19,312 nt of DNA from CAZYBG01 sp964645155 (GTDB lineage: Bacteria; Pseudomonadota; Alphaproteobacteria; Rhodobacterales; Rhodobacteraceae): assembly GCA_964645155.1 (NCBI GenBank), contig CAZYBG010000058.1, forward strand, positions 1-19,312. Reading direction: 5' to 3'. Under the pieces are notes generated by a model. The model was not told where the DNA came from. It worked only from the letters and a program-made list of their open reading frames with translations, and searched no databases. Both the position numbers and the translations under genes were made by a program. Position 1 is the first letter of the stretch; the number at the start of each line of letters is the position of its first letter. Below, in pieces: positions 7,280-13,249 of the stretch.

Positions 7280-7307
7280 ACTATAGTGGTTCAAGGCGTC
7301 TTCGCAA
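7280..7307 (-). promoter_or_regulatory. Candidate internal promoter for grxC-amidase-marR
   Basis: On the minus strand TTGCGA (7307-7302) and TATAGT (7285-7280, 5 of 6 to the -10 consensus) are spaced by 16 bases. The predicted start near 7273 would put the 7250-7269 hairpin in the leader. The -35 hexamer lies within the comF coding end. Confidence 0.35.
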
Positions 7308-8013
7308 CGCGCGCCAGGGCAAGCACCGACACCTCCGCCGCGCCGGCCGCAAGGCAGGCCTCTGCCGCGGCCGCGAACGTCGCGCCCGAGGTCATGACGT
7401 CGTCGACCAGCAGCACATGCCTGCCGGCGGCCCGCCCGCCCCGCCGCGGATGGATGCGGATCGCGCCCGCGACGTTGGCGAAGCGGGCATCGCGGTCCCG
7501 CCCCTCCTGCGAGGCGGTGCGGCGGACGCGGACCAGAAGGTCGGGGCAGCACTCGAGGCCGGCCGCCGCCGCCACCCGCCGCGCCAGCAGCGCCGACTGG
7601 TTGTAGCGCCGCCGGAAGAGCCTGAGCCAGTGCAGCGGGACCGGCGCCACCAGCATGCCGGGTACCAGGATCGGCCGCACCGCCTTCAGCATCCACTCCG
7701 CCGCCGGCCGCGCCAGCTCCTGCCGGTCACCGTGCTTGAGCGCCAGGGCGATCCGCCGGCCGGTCTCGCCGTAGAGCATGGCGGCCCGGCCCCGCGCCCA
7801 CGGTCGCGCGATGGCGAGGCAGTCGTCGCACTGCACCGGCTCGTCCGTGGTCTCGCCCGGAAGCGGCACGCCGCAGCTGTCGCAGACGAGGCCGCCGATG
7901 AATCCCGCCTCGCGCCAGCACGTCCCGCACAACCCGAAATCGCTCTCGGTCGGCCCGCCGCAGGCCGCGCAGTGCGGCGGGTAGATCAGCCTGAGCGCAC
8001 TTTGCACGACCAC
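7291..8013 (-). CDS. comF: ComF family phosphoribosyltransferase-like protein
   Basis: A 240-residue protein of the ComF/GntX family, implicated in DNA uptake and recombination in naturally competent bacteria but of unclear role in alphaproteobacteria. The N-terminal zinc-ribbon region has four CxxC pairs: C15/C18, C29/C32, C44/C47 and C62/C65. The C-terminal type-I phosphoribosyltransferase domain has the PRPP loop VLLVDDVMTSGATF at 200-213. The RRYNQSALLA segment (about 135-144) is typical of the family. The GTG at 8013 is chosen because AGGAGG lies 5 bases upstream; another in-frame GTG at 8007 is possible. It is divergent from a methyltransferase gene, with only 22 bases between the starts. 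Confidence 0.92.
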   Translation of the reverse strand: MVVQSALRLIYPPHCAACGGPTESDFGLCGTCWREAGFIGGLVCDSCGVPLPGETTDEPVQCDDCLAIARPWARGRAAMLYGETGRRIALALKHGDRQELARPAAEWMLKAVRPILVPGMLVAPVPLHWLRLFRRRYNQSALLARRVAAAAGLECCPDLLVRVRRTASQEGRDRDARFANVAGAIRIHPRRGGRAAGRHVLLVDDVMTSGATFAAAAEACLAAGAAEVSVLALARVAKTP

Positions 8014-8029
8014 CGCAACCTCCTAGATA
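8001..8029 (+). promoter_or_regulatory. Candidate promoter giving a leaderless methyltransferase message
   Basis: TTTGCA (8001-8006) and TAGATA (8024-8029) are spaced by 17 bases. Six bases separate the -10 from the ATG at 8036, so transcription would begin at or next to the start codon. No ribosome site precedes that ATG, which fits leaderless initiation. Confidence 0.4.
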
Positions 8030-8035
8030 GCGGGC

Positions 8036-8866
8036 ATGGAACCGCCCCGCCTGACCGACCGCCTGCAGCTCTCCCGGCAGCGCGCCCGCGCCCGCCGCGG
8101 CGGACCGGCCTGGTTCCTGCACGAGGAGGCGCTGACCGAGGTTCAGGAAAGACTGACCGAGGTTAACAGAACGTTTACCGCACCGGCCGTGGTGACCGCC
8201 GTGCCCGAGGTCTGGGCGCGCGGCTTCCCCCTCGCCCGGGTCGTGCCCGACGACGACACGCTCGATCTCGCGCCCGGCGCGCACGACCTCGTCGTGCACG
8301 CGCTGGCGCTCCACTGGGCCGACGACCCGGTCGGGCAGATCGTCCAGTGCCGCCGCGCGCTCGGGCCCGACGGGCTGTTCATCGGCCTCCTCTTCGGCGG
8401 CCGGTCGCTCTGGGAACTGCGCGCCGCTCTGGCCGAGGCCGAGGCGCGGCTCACGGGCGGGCTCTCGCCACGGGTCGCGCCGATGGCCGAGCTTCGCGAC
8501 CTCGGCGCACTCCTGCAGCGCGCCGGCCTCGCGCTGCCGGTCGCCGACAGCGTGATGCGCAGCATAAGCTACGCCACGCCCTACGACCTGATGCGCGATC
8601 TGCGCGCCATGGGCGAGACCAACGCCCTTGTGGCGCGGCACCGGCGCATCCCGCCGCGGGCGCTGTTTCCGGCCGCGGCGCAGGTCTACGCCGCGGCGCA
8701 CGCGCGGCCGGACGGCCGGATCCCGGCCACGGCGGAGCTGATCGTGTTGACCGGCTGGGCGCCGGATGCCTCGCAGCCCCGGCCGCTGCGCCCCGGCTCC
8801 GCCGCCCGGCGCCTCGCCGACGCCCTCGGCACGGTCGAGCATCCGGCGGGCGAGGGCGCCCGCTAG
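8036..8866 (+). CDS. Class I SAM-methyltransferase-like protein, NDUFAF5/BioC-related, degenerate motif I
   Basis: A 276-residue protein whose N-terminus (LTDRLQLSRQRARARRG) and middle (HDLVVHALALHWADDPVGQI, here as HDLVVHALALHW with DDPVGQI; then CRRALGPDGLFIGLLFGG) match the methyltransferase-like proteins related to mitochondrial complex I factor NDUFAF5 and to BioC. The glycine-rich SAM motif I (DxGxGxG) expected at about residues 48-60 is replaced by TFTAPAVVTAVPEVW with no glycine, so SAM binding is doubtful. Mitochondrial NDUFAF5 hydroxylates an arginine of a complex I subunit; whether this protein does anything similar is unknown. A small 21-base tandem repeat encodes LTEVQER-LTEVNRT near residue 33. 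The gene is divergent from comF and convergent with prrB. Confidence 0.8.
   Translation: MEPPRLTDRLQLSRQRARARRGGPAWFLHEEALTEVQERLTEVNRTFTAPAVVTAVPEVWARGFPLARVVPDDDTLDLAPGAHDLVVHALALHWADDPVGQIVQCRRALGPDGLFIGLLFGGRSLWELRAALAEAEARLTGGLSPRVAPMAELRDLGALLQRAGLALPVADSVMRSISYATPYDLMRDLRAMGETNALVARHRRIPPRALFPAAAQVYAAAHARPDGRIPATAELIVLTGWAPDASQPRPLRPGSAARRLADALGTVEHPAGEGAR
8132..8164 (+). repeat. Short in-frame tandem repeat in the methyltransferase-like gene
   Basis: CTGACCGAGGTT occurs at 8132-8143 and again at 8153-8164, a 21-base period that keeps the frame and yields two LTEV-containing heptads in a helical N-terminal region. Confidence 0.6.
8846..8863. terminator. GC hairpin at the end of the methyltransferase-like gene
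   Basis: GCGGGCG (8846-8852) and CGCCCGC (8857-8863) form a 7-bp stem with loop AGGG directly before the TAG stop at 8864-8866. The convergent prrB stop is seven bases beyond. No T-tract follows, so efficiency as an intrinsic terminator is uncertain. Confidence 0.45.
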
Positions 8867-8873
8867 CCTCGCC

Positions 8874-10331
8874 TCACGGCAGGAACGGGCGGTTGTCGCC
8901 CAGCACGCCCCGCTCCGGGACCGCCGCCCCGACTGCGCCGAGCGGCCAGCGGACGGCGATCACCGCGCCGCTCCGCTCCGGCCGCTCGCCGGGGGCGAGG
9001 AAAGGGTCGGCGCCGTTGCCGAAGGCGAGGACCGCGCCCGACCGCTCGAGCAGCGTCTTGGCGATGAAGAGCCCGAGCCCCATCCCCTCGTAGCCGGGGC
9101 GGCTGCCGGGCGGCGGGCCGTGCCGGCGCCGCACGAACGGGTCGCCGAGCCGGCCCAGAAGCTGCGTCGGGAACCCCGGGCCATCGTCGGCGATCACCAC
9201 CGAAAGCTCGGTCGCCGTCCATGTCGCCGAGACCCAGACCCGCCGCGCCGCGAAGTCGACCGCGTTCTGGATCAGGTTGCGCAGCCCGTGGATGATCTCC
9301 GGCCTCCGGTCGACCGAGGGCTGCCGGCTGTCGCCGCCCGGGCCGGGGGCGAGCTCGAACACGACCTCCCGGCCGCGGCCGGCATGCGGTTCGGCGGCCT
9401 CGCGCAGCACCGCGGCAAGCGGCGCCGTCCGCAGCATCAGGTCGTCCTTCCCGGCGCGCCCCATCGACCGCAGGATGTCGCGGCAGCGGTCGGCCTGCTC
9501 GCGGATCAGCTCGGCATCGGCGCGGAGTTCGGGCCGGTCGGCAAGCTCGTCGATCAGCTCGGCGCTCACCAGCTTGATGGTCGCCAGCGGCGTGCCAAGC
9601 TCGTGCGCGGCCGCCGCAATGACCCCGCCGAGGTCGGTCAGCTTCTGCTCCCGCGCCAGCGCCATCTGCGTCGCGGCAAGGGCGTCGGCCATGGAATGTG
9701 CCTCCTCCGAGATCCGGTGCGCATAGGCGGCCAGGAACGCCATGCCGATCAGGCTCGCCGTCCAGAAGCCGAACGCGTAGATCGAGGGCAGCACCAGCTC
9801 GCGGCCGTCGGCGAGCACCAGCGGCAGGTGGAAGAAGTGGAGCGCGCTCAGGATCGCCCCGGCCACCGCGCCGAGGAAGATCGTCGAGCGCAGGTCGAGC
9901 GCGGTGGCCGAGATCGTGACCGGCGCGATGATGAGAAGCGCGAACGGGTTGTTGAGCCCGCCCGTGAGGTAGAGCAGGAAGCCGAGCTGCGCGATGTCGA
10001 AGAGCTGCGTCAGCATCGTCTCCAGCTCGGACAGGCGCTTGTTCTCGGGGTAGACCGTCATCGCGATGACGTTGGCGGCGATTGCCGCGCCGACCGCCAG
10101 CGCGCTCAGCCAGGGGTCGATCTGCACGCCGAACAGGCGGTCGGCGACCAGCAGCGCGACCACCTGCCCGAAGATCGCGATCCAGCGAATCAGGATCAGC
10201 GTGCGCAGCCGCACCCAGTCGCCGCGGTCCTGGCTGGCCAGCAGGTCCGGCCCGGCGGCGGCAATCGGCGATCGCCCGGCGAAACCGTCGGGCGCGGGCG
10301 GCGCCATGGTGGCCTGTGGTCCGTGTGGCAT
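8874..10331 (-). CDS. regB: Redox-sensing membrane histidine kinase RegB/PrrB
   Basis: A 485-residue inner-membrane sensor kinase of the global redox two-component system that controls respiration, carbon and nitrogen fixation and, in phototrophs, photosynthesis genes. Six hydrophobic segments lie at about 45-62, 75-92, 108-122, 129-145, 151-170 and 186-203. The ubiquinone-binding heptapeptide GGLNNPF is at 124-130. The H-box AAAHELGTPLATIKLV contains phospho-accepting H243. The redox-active cysteine of the family is C283 in REQADRCRDILRSMG. The ATPase domain shows NLIQNAVDFA, DDGPGF and GMGLGLFIAK. Two starts are possible, at 10331 or 10307 (residue 9); neither has a good ribosome site. The N-terminus before DWVRLRTL is about 20 residues longer than I recall for Rhodobacter PrrB. 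It is divergent from senC. Confidence 0.95.
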   Translation of the reverse strand: MPHGPQATMAPPAPDGFAGRSPIAAAGPDLLASQDRGDWVRLRTLILIRWIAIFGQVVALLVADRLFGVQIDPWLSALAVGAAIAANVIAMTVYPENKRLSELETMLTQLFDIAQLGFLLYLTGGLNNPFALLIIAPVTISATALDLRSTIFLGAVAGAILSALHFFHLPLVLADGRELVLPSIYAFGFWTASLIGMAFLAAYAHRISEEAHSMADALAATQMALAREQKLTDLGGVIAAAAHELGTPLATIKLVSAELIDELADRPELRADAELIREQADRCRDILRSMGRAGKDDLMLRTAPLAAVLREAAEPHAGRGREVVFELAPGPGGDSRQPSVDRRPEIIHGLRNLIQNAVDFAARRVWVSATWTATELSVVIADDGPGFPTQLLGRLGDPFVRRRHGPPPGSRPGYEGMGLGLFIAKTLLERSGAVLAFGNGADPFLAPGERPERSGAVIAVRWPLGAVGAAVPERGVLGDNRPFLP

Positions 10332-10340
10332 TCTGTGCCA

Positions 10341-10369
10341 TTGTTATGGACGCGCAGCCGTCCGATCAA
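10341..10369. promoter_or_regulatory. Overlapping divergent promoter elements between regB and senC
   Basis: Reading plus, TTGTTA (10341-10346) and GATCAA (10364-10369) are 17 bases apart and would start senC near 10376. Reading minus, the same two hexamers become TTGATC and TAACAA, again 17 apart, and would start regB near 10334, almost at its ATG. Between them GGACG (10348-10352) and CGTCC (10359-10363) form an inverted repeat with a six-base gap, a possible operator. Confidence 0.45.
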
Positions 10370-10394
10370 TGCGGCACAGCCAAGGAGGGCACTT

Positions 10395-11021
10395 ATGACG
10401 CGGCTCTACGCCGGTTCGGCGCTGGCGCTTGTCGCCGCCATGCTGGGCACGACCGCCTGGATCGCCTACACCCGCAGCGGCGGCGACGACCCCTTCGCGA
10501 CCTGCCGCAGCGCGCAGATCGCGGGCGGTACCGCGGCGATCGGCGGCCCGTTCGAGCTGATCGACACCACCGGAGCCACGGTGACCGACGCCGACGTCAT
10601 CACCGAACCGGCGCTGATCTACTTCGGCTACACCTTCTGCCCCGATGTCTGCCCGTTCGACGCGGCGCGCAACGCCGATGCGGTCGACATCATGGCCGAG
10701 CGCGGCATCGCGGCAAGGCCGGTCTTCATCTCCGTCGATCCCGCGCGCGACACGCCCGAGGTGCTGGCCGACTTCGCCGGCGCGATGCACCCGAAGATGG
10801 TGGGCCTCACCGGCAGCGCCGAGCAGGTCGAGGCCGCCTCGAAGGCCTATCGGACCTACTACCGCAAGCAGGAGTCGGGCGACGAGTTCTACCTCGTCGA
10901 TCATTCGACCTTCACCTACCTGGTCCTGCCCGGGCACGGCTTCGTCGAGTTCTTCCGGCGCGAGACGACGGCCGAGGACATGGCCGAGACGGCGGCGTGC
11001 TTCGTCGAGGCGGCCGGCTGA
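10395..11021 (+). CDS. senC: SCO1/SenC/PrrC copper chaperone
   Basis: A 208-residue membrane-anchored periplasmic protein that binds copper and helps assemble the CuA or CuB centre of cytochrome oxidases; in Rhodobacter it also influences RegB signalling. The N-terminal anchor is at about 5-25. The thioredoxin-like domain has the copper motif FCPDVCP with C82 and C86, and the third ligand H170 in YLVDHSTFTYLV. SVDPARDTPEVL (113-124) is the typical SCO stretch. Start ATG at 10395 has AAGGAGG six bases upstream. It is divergent from regB and followed by regA after 60 bases, the standard regB-senC-regA layout. Confidence 0.96.
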   Translation: MTRLYAGSALALVAAMLGTTAWIAYTRSGGDDPFATCRSAQIAGGTAAIGGPFELIDTTGATVTDADVITEPALIYFGYTFCPDVCPFDAARNADAVDIMAERGIAARPVFISVDPARDTPEVLADFAGAMHPKMVGLTGSAEQVEAASKAYRTYYRKQESGDEFYLVDHSTFTYLVLPGHGFVEFFRRETTAEDMAETAACFVEAAG

Positions 11022-11025
11022 AAAA

Positions 11026-11054
11026 TTGACCACCTGCCCGGCGCGGCCTAGAAC
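11026..11054 (+). promoter_or_regulatory. Candidate proximal promoter of regA
   Basis: TTGACC (11026-11031, 5 of 6) and TAGAAC (11049-11054, 4 of 6) are spaced by 17 bases, immediately after the senC stop. The predicted start is near 11061. regA could therefore be transcribed both alone and by read-through from senC. Confidence 0.55.
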
Positions 11055-11072
11055 CTTTCCAAGCTGGAAGGG
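11054..11072 (+). promoter_or_regulatory. Hairpin over the regA ribosome binding site
   Basis: Bases 11054-11061 (CCTTTCCA) pair with 11065-11072 (TGGAAGGG) through eight base pairs including one G-T wobble, with loop AGC. The right arm contains the GGAAGGG ribosome site of regA. The left arm overlaps the -10 to +1 region of the proximal promoter, so it would be present only in RNA arriving from senC. Confidence 0.45.
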
Positions 11073-11081
11073 AAAATGTTC

Positions 11082-11636
11082 ATGGCCGAAGACCTCGCCG
11101 AAGACCTCGGGCCGGACCGGTCGCTGCTGCTCGTCGACGACGACGAGCCGTTTCTGCGGCGGCTCGCCAAGGCAATGGAGAAGCGCGGCTTCGAGCCGGC
11201 GCTGGCGCAGACGGTGGCCGAGGGCAAGGCAATCGCCACCGCCACCCCGCCCGCCTATGCGGTCATCGACCTCAGGCTCGAGGACGGCAACGGCCTCGAC
11301 GTGGTCGAGATGCTGCGCGACCGGCGCCCCGACAGCCGCATCGTCGTGCTGACCGGCTACGGCGCCATCGCGACGGCGGTCGCGGCCGTGAAGATCGGCG
11401 CCACCGACTACCTGGCCAAGCCCGCCGACGCCAACGACATCACCCGGGCGCTGCTCTCCCGGGCCGAGGCGCTGCCGCCGCCGCCGGAAAACCCGATGTC
11501 GGCCGATCGCGTGCGCTGGGAACACATCCAGCGGGTCTACGAGCAGTGCGACCGCAACGTGAGCGAGACGGCGCGGCGCCTCTCGATGCATCGCCGGACG
11601 CTGCAGCGGATCCTCGCCAAGCGGAGCCCGCGGTGA
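11082..11636 (+). CDS. regA: Redox response regulator RegA/PrrA
   Basis: A 184-residue cytosolic response regulator phosphorylated by RegB. The receiver domain has the acidic pair in LLLVDDDEPF (16-25), the phospho-acceptor D63 in YAVIDLRLEDGNGLD, the conserved T in VVLTGYGAIATA and K in YLAKPADAND. A four-proline linker (ALPPPPENPMSADRVRWEH, written here as ALPPPP then ENPMSADRVRWEH) leads to the Fis-type helix-turn-helix NVSETARRLSMHRRTLQRIL. These features match RegA/PrrA closely. Two ATGs are available, at 11076 and 11082; 11082 is chosen because the protein then begins MAEDL as in Rhodobacter and the GGAAGGG site is nine bases away. Its stop overlaps the next gene by GTGA. Confidence 0.96.
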   Translation: MAEDLAEDLGPDRSLLLVDDDEPFLRRLAKAMEKRGFEPALAQTVAEGKAIATATPPAYAVIDLRLEDGNGLDVVEMLRDRRPDSRIVVLTGYGAIATAVAAVKIGATDYLAKPADANDITRALLSRAEALPPPPENPMSADRVRWEHIQRVYEQCDRNVSETARRLSMHRRTLQRILAKRSPR

Positions 11637-11992
11637 GGCTTGCGGCGGCGCTGGCGCTCGCCCTCGCCGCCTGCGCGCCCTCGGCCGCCGGCGTGGCGCC
11701 GGAACCCGGGGCCGCCGCCCGCGGCCTGACCCCCGACGCCAACGGCCTGCAGCCCGCCGGAACGGCGCTGCGCATCGACTTCGGCCGCGCCGAGACCGGC
11801 GTCATCGACGCCACGTCGCAGCTGCTGGGCCGGCCGCCGGCCTCGGATGTCCGCGGCGCAGGGTGCCCGGACGGCGCCGACACGCTGGTGTCCTGGAACA
11901 CCGGCCTGACGCTCGCCTTCGCGTCGGGCACCTTCGTCGGATGGCGCGATGCCGAGGGCCGGTCCGCCGGCGCCGCCTGTTCCCCGGCCTGA
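11633..11992 (+). CDS. Small putative lipoprotein, unknown function
   Basis: A 119-residue protein whose GTG start overlaps the regA stop (GTGA), indicating translational coupling. The N-terminus is a short hydrophobic signal (RLAAALALALAA) followed by C14 in a lipobox-like LAAC, so it is probably exported and possibly lipidated, although the signal is unusually short. The mature part has two further cysteines (GAGCPDG and GAACSPA), which could form a disulfide, and a segment ALRIDFGRAETGVIDA that begins a beta-rich domain. I do not recognise a named family. In Rhodobacter capsulatus hvrA follows regA; this protein shows no resemblance to that H-NS-like regulator. Confidence 0.7.
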   Translation: MRLAAALALALAACAPSAAGVAPEPGAAARGLTPDANGLQPAGTALRIDFGRAETGVIDATSQLLGRPPASDVRGAGCPDGADTLVSWNTGLTLAFASGTFVGWRDAEGRSAGAACSPA

Positions 11993-11997
11993 GCCGG
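11984..11997 (+). terminator. Small hairpin at the end of the regA-lipoprotein transcript
   Basis: CCGGC (11984-11988) and GCCGG (11993-11997) form a 5-bp stem with loop CTGA that includes the TGA stop codon. The convergent LysR gene ends at 12004. There is no T-tract; a weak end signal at best. Confidence 0.3.
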
Positions 11998-12003
11998 CCG
12001 CGC

Positions 12004-12867
12004 TCAGACCGCCGACTTCAGCCAGCGGACGAAATGGCGCAGCGCGGGCTTCTTCGGCCCGGGCCGCGTCACGATCCAGTAGCCGTAGTCGCCCTCGGCG
12101 GGCGGGCGGTGCACGATCCGGAGCCGCCCCGCCGCGACATCGGGCGCGGCAAGCGGCGCAAGCTCGACGGCCAGCCCCAGCCCCTCGCGCGCGGCGAGCG
12201 AGGCCAGTTCCTCGGTCGGCATCTCGGTGATGTCGAGCCGCGCCGGGTCGAGCCCCAGCCCGGCCAGCCAGCGCAACTGCTCGGTCCACCCCGCCTCGGT
12301 GATCCACGGCATCTCCTGCATCTCGGCCACGCTCAGCCGCTCCCGGTCGGCCAGCAGCGAGGGCGCGGCGACGATCACGTCGTCGGTCCGGGTCAGCAGT
12401 TCCGCCTCGACGCCCGGCCAGCGCCCCGCGCCGTAGCGGATCCCGAGGTCGAACCCCTCGCGGTTGAGGTCGCGCAGCCGCGGATCGGGGTCGAGTGTGA
12501 GCGCGATGTCGGGATGCGACCGCCAGAAGCCGCCAAGCCGCGGCATCAGCCACTTCCCCGCGAACGAGGGCGTGAGCGTGATGCGAAGCGGCCGGTCGGG
12601 ATCGTCCGCCGCGAGGTCGTCCAGCGTCGCGCCGATGCTGCGGAACGCCTCGGTCAGCGTCTGCGCCAGCCGCGCGCCCTCGCCGGTAAGCGCCAGGCCG
12701 CGCCCGTCGCGAAAGGCCAGCGGCAGGCCCAGCCGCTCCTCCAGCGCGCGCACCTGCTGCGCCACCGCGGCATGGGTCACGTTCAGCTCGCGCGCGGCGG
12801 CCGAGAAACTGCCGGTCCGCGCGGCGGCCTCGAAAGCGCGGAGGGCGGTGAGGGAGGGGAGCCGCAA
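12004..12867 (-). CDS. LysR-family regulator, GcvA-like; positional counterpart of HvrB
   Basis: A 287-residue transcription factor. The winged helix-turn-helix is at 1-62 (LPSLTALRAFEAAARTGSFS, then AAARELNVTHAAVAQQVRAL) and the LysR substrate-binding fold starts at about 92 with PLRITLTPSFAGKWLMPRL; the C-terminus has the GcvA-type GYWIVTRPGPKKPALRHF. The start is TTG at 12867, supported by GGAG seven bases upstream and by the family's usual RLPSLTALRAFE beginning; no ATG or GTG fits. It is divergent from a 52-residue gene, with an 8-bp inverted repeat between them. In Rhodobacter capsulatus the LysR gene hvrB lies near ahcY and activates it; this gene lies between regA and ahcY, so it may be the same regulator, but that is synteny-based inference. 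Confidence 0.9.
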   Translation of the reverse strand: MRLPSLTALRAFEAAARTGSFSAAARELNVTHAAVAQQVRALEERLGLPLAFRDGRGLALTGEGARLAQTLTEAFRSIGATLDDLAADDPDRPLRITLTPSFAGKWLMPRLGGFWRSHPDIALTLDPDPRLRDLNREGFDLGIRYGAGRWPGVEAELLTRTDDVIVAAPSLLADRERLSVAEMQEMPWITEAGWTEQLRWLAGLGLDPARLDITEMPTEELASLAAREGLGLAVELAPLAAPDVAAGRLRIVHRPPAEGDYGYWIVTRPGPKKPALRHFVRWLKSAV

Positions 12868-12892
12868 CTGTAACTCCAGCTAACATCTTTGA

Positions 12893-12917
12893 AGGTTTCC
12901 TGCCTCGCTGGAAACCT
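12893..12917. promoter_or_regulatory. Inverted repeat, probable LysR operator
   Basis: AGGTTTCC (12893-12900) and GGAAACCT (12910-12917) are perfect 8-bp inverted repeats with a nine-base spacer. They sit in the 97-base gap between the divergent LysR gene and the 52-residue gene, the normal place for a LysR self-regulatory site. The local sequence is noticeably more AT-rich than the rest of the window. Confidence 0.45.
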
Positions 12918-12964
12918 CTGAGCAGTGGTATCACACGAGCAGGATCTTCGGAAAGGACAAGACC

Positions 12965-13123
12965 ATGTTACAGATACTGGGAGATTCCCTGCTGATCGCC
13001 ACGCGGATGGATCGGGTCGGCGCCGATCATCGGCACCGGTCCGCGCGGCCGCCGGCGAAGGAGCCCGAGGCCGCGGCGGCAAGGCGGCGCGGCTGGCTGC
13101 ATTTCAGCGGGATATTGCTGTGA
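12965..13123 (+). CDS. 52-residue protein divergent from the LysR gene, unknown function
   Basis: A short frame beginning ATG TTA CAG with a well-placed AAGGA ribosome site seven bases upstream. The product has a hydrophobic start (MLQILGDSLLIATRM), a basic and Pro/Glu/Ala-rich middle with an RRR cluster near residue 42, and a hydrophobic end (WLHFSGILL). It could be a membrane-associated small protein. Its upstream region carries the LysR inverted repeat, so it is likely the regulated target. No family is recognised and no other coding frame competes on this strand. It is too short for ordinary gene finding to be decisive, so the ribosome site and position are the main support. Confidence 0.5.
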   Translation: MLQILGDSLLIATRMDRVGADHRHRSARPPAKEPEAAAARRRGWLHFSGILL

Positions 13124-13199
13124 TCGGCCGCCCCTGGCCCGGCGTATGCTGGCGGTCCATCGGCCGCCGCCATCGCGCGCACCCCGTCCGGTGCCGCCA

Positions 13200-13213
13200 A
13201 GTGTCGCGACACT
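13200..13213. repeat. 14-bp perfect palindrome in the convergent gap before the HD gene
   Basis: AGTGTCGCGACACT is perfectly self-complementary. It lies in the 126-base gap between the ends of the 52-residue gene and the HD phosphohydrolase gene. It has no internal loop beyond CGCG, which favours a protein-binding site over a terminator, although either is possible. Confidence 0.5.
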
Positions 13214-13249
13214 GGCGCGCCCCGGGCGATGACCGCATCTGACCCGCAG

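Noticed and set aside
11076..11081. Upstream ATG for regA
   Set aside because: It is three bases from the ribosome site, too close, while the ATG at 11082 gives the known MAEDL beginning.
11633..11992. hvrA/spb downstream of regA
   Set aside because: The encoded protein is a signal-bearing, cysteine-containing small protein with no H-NS-like DNA-binding region.
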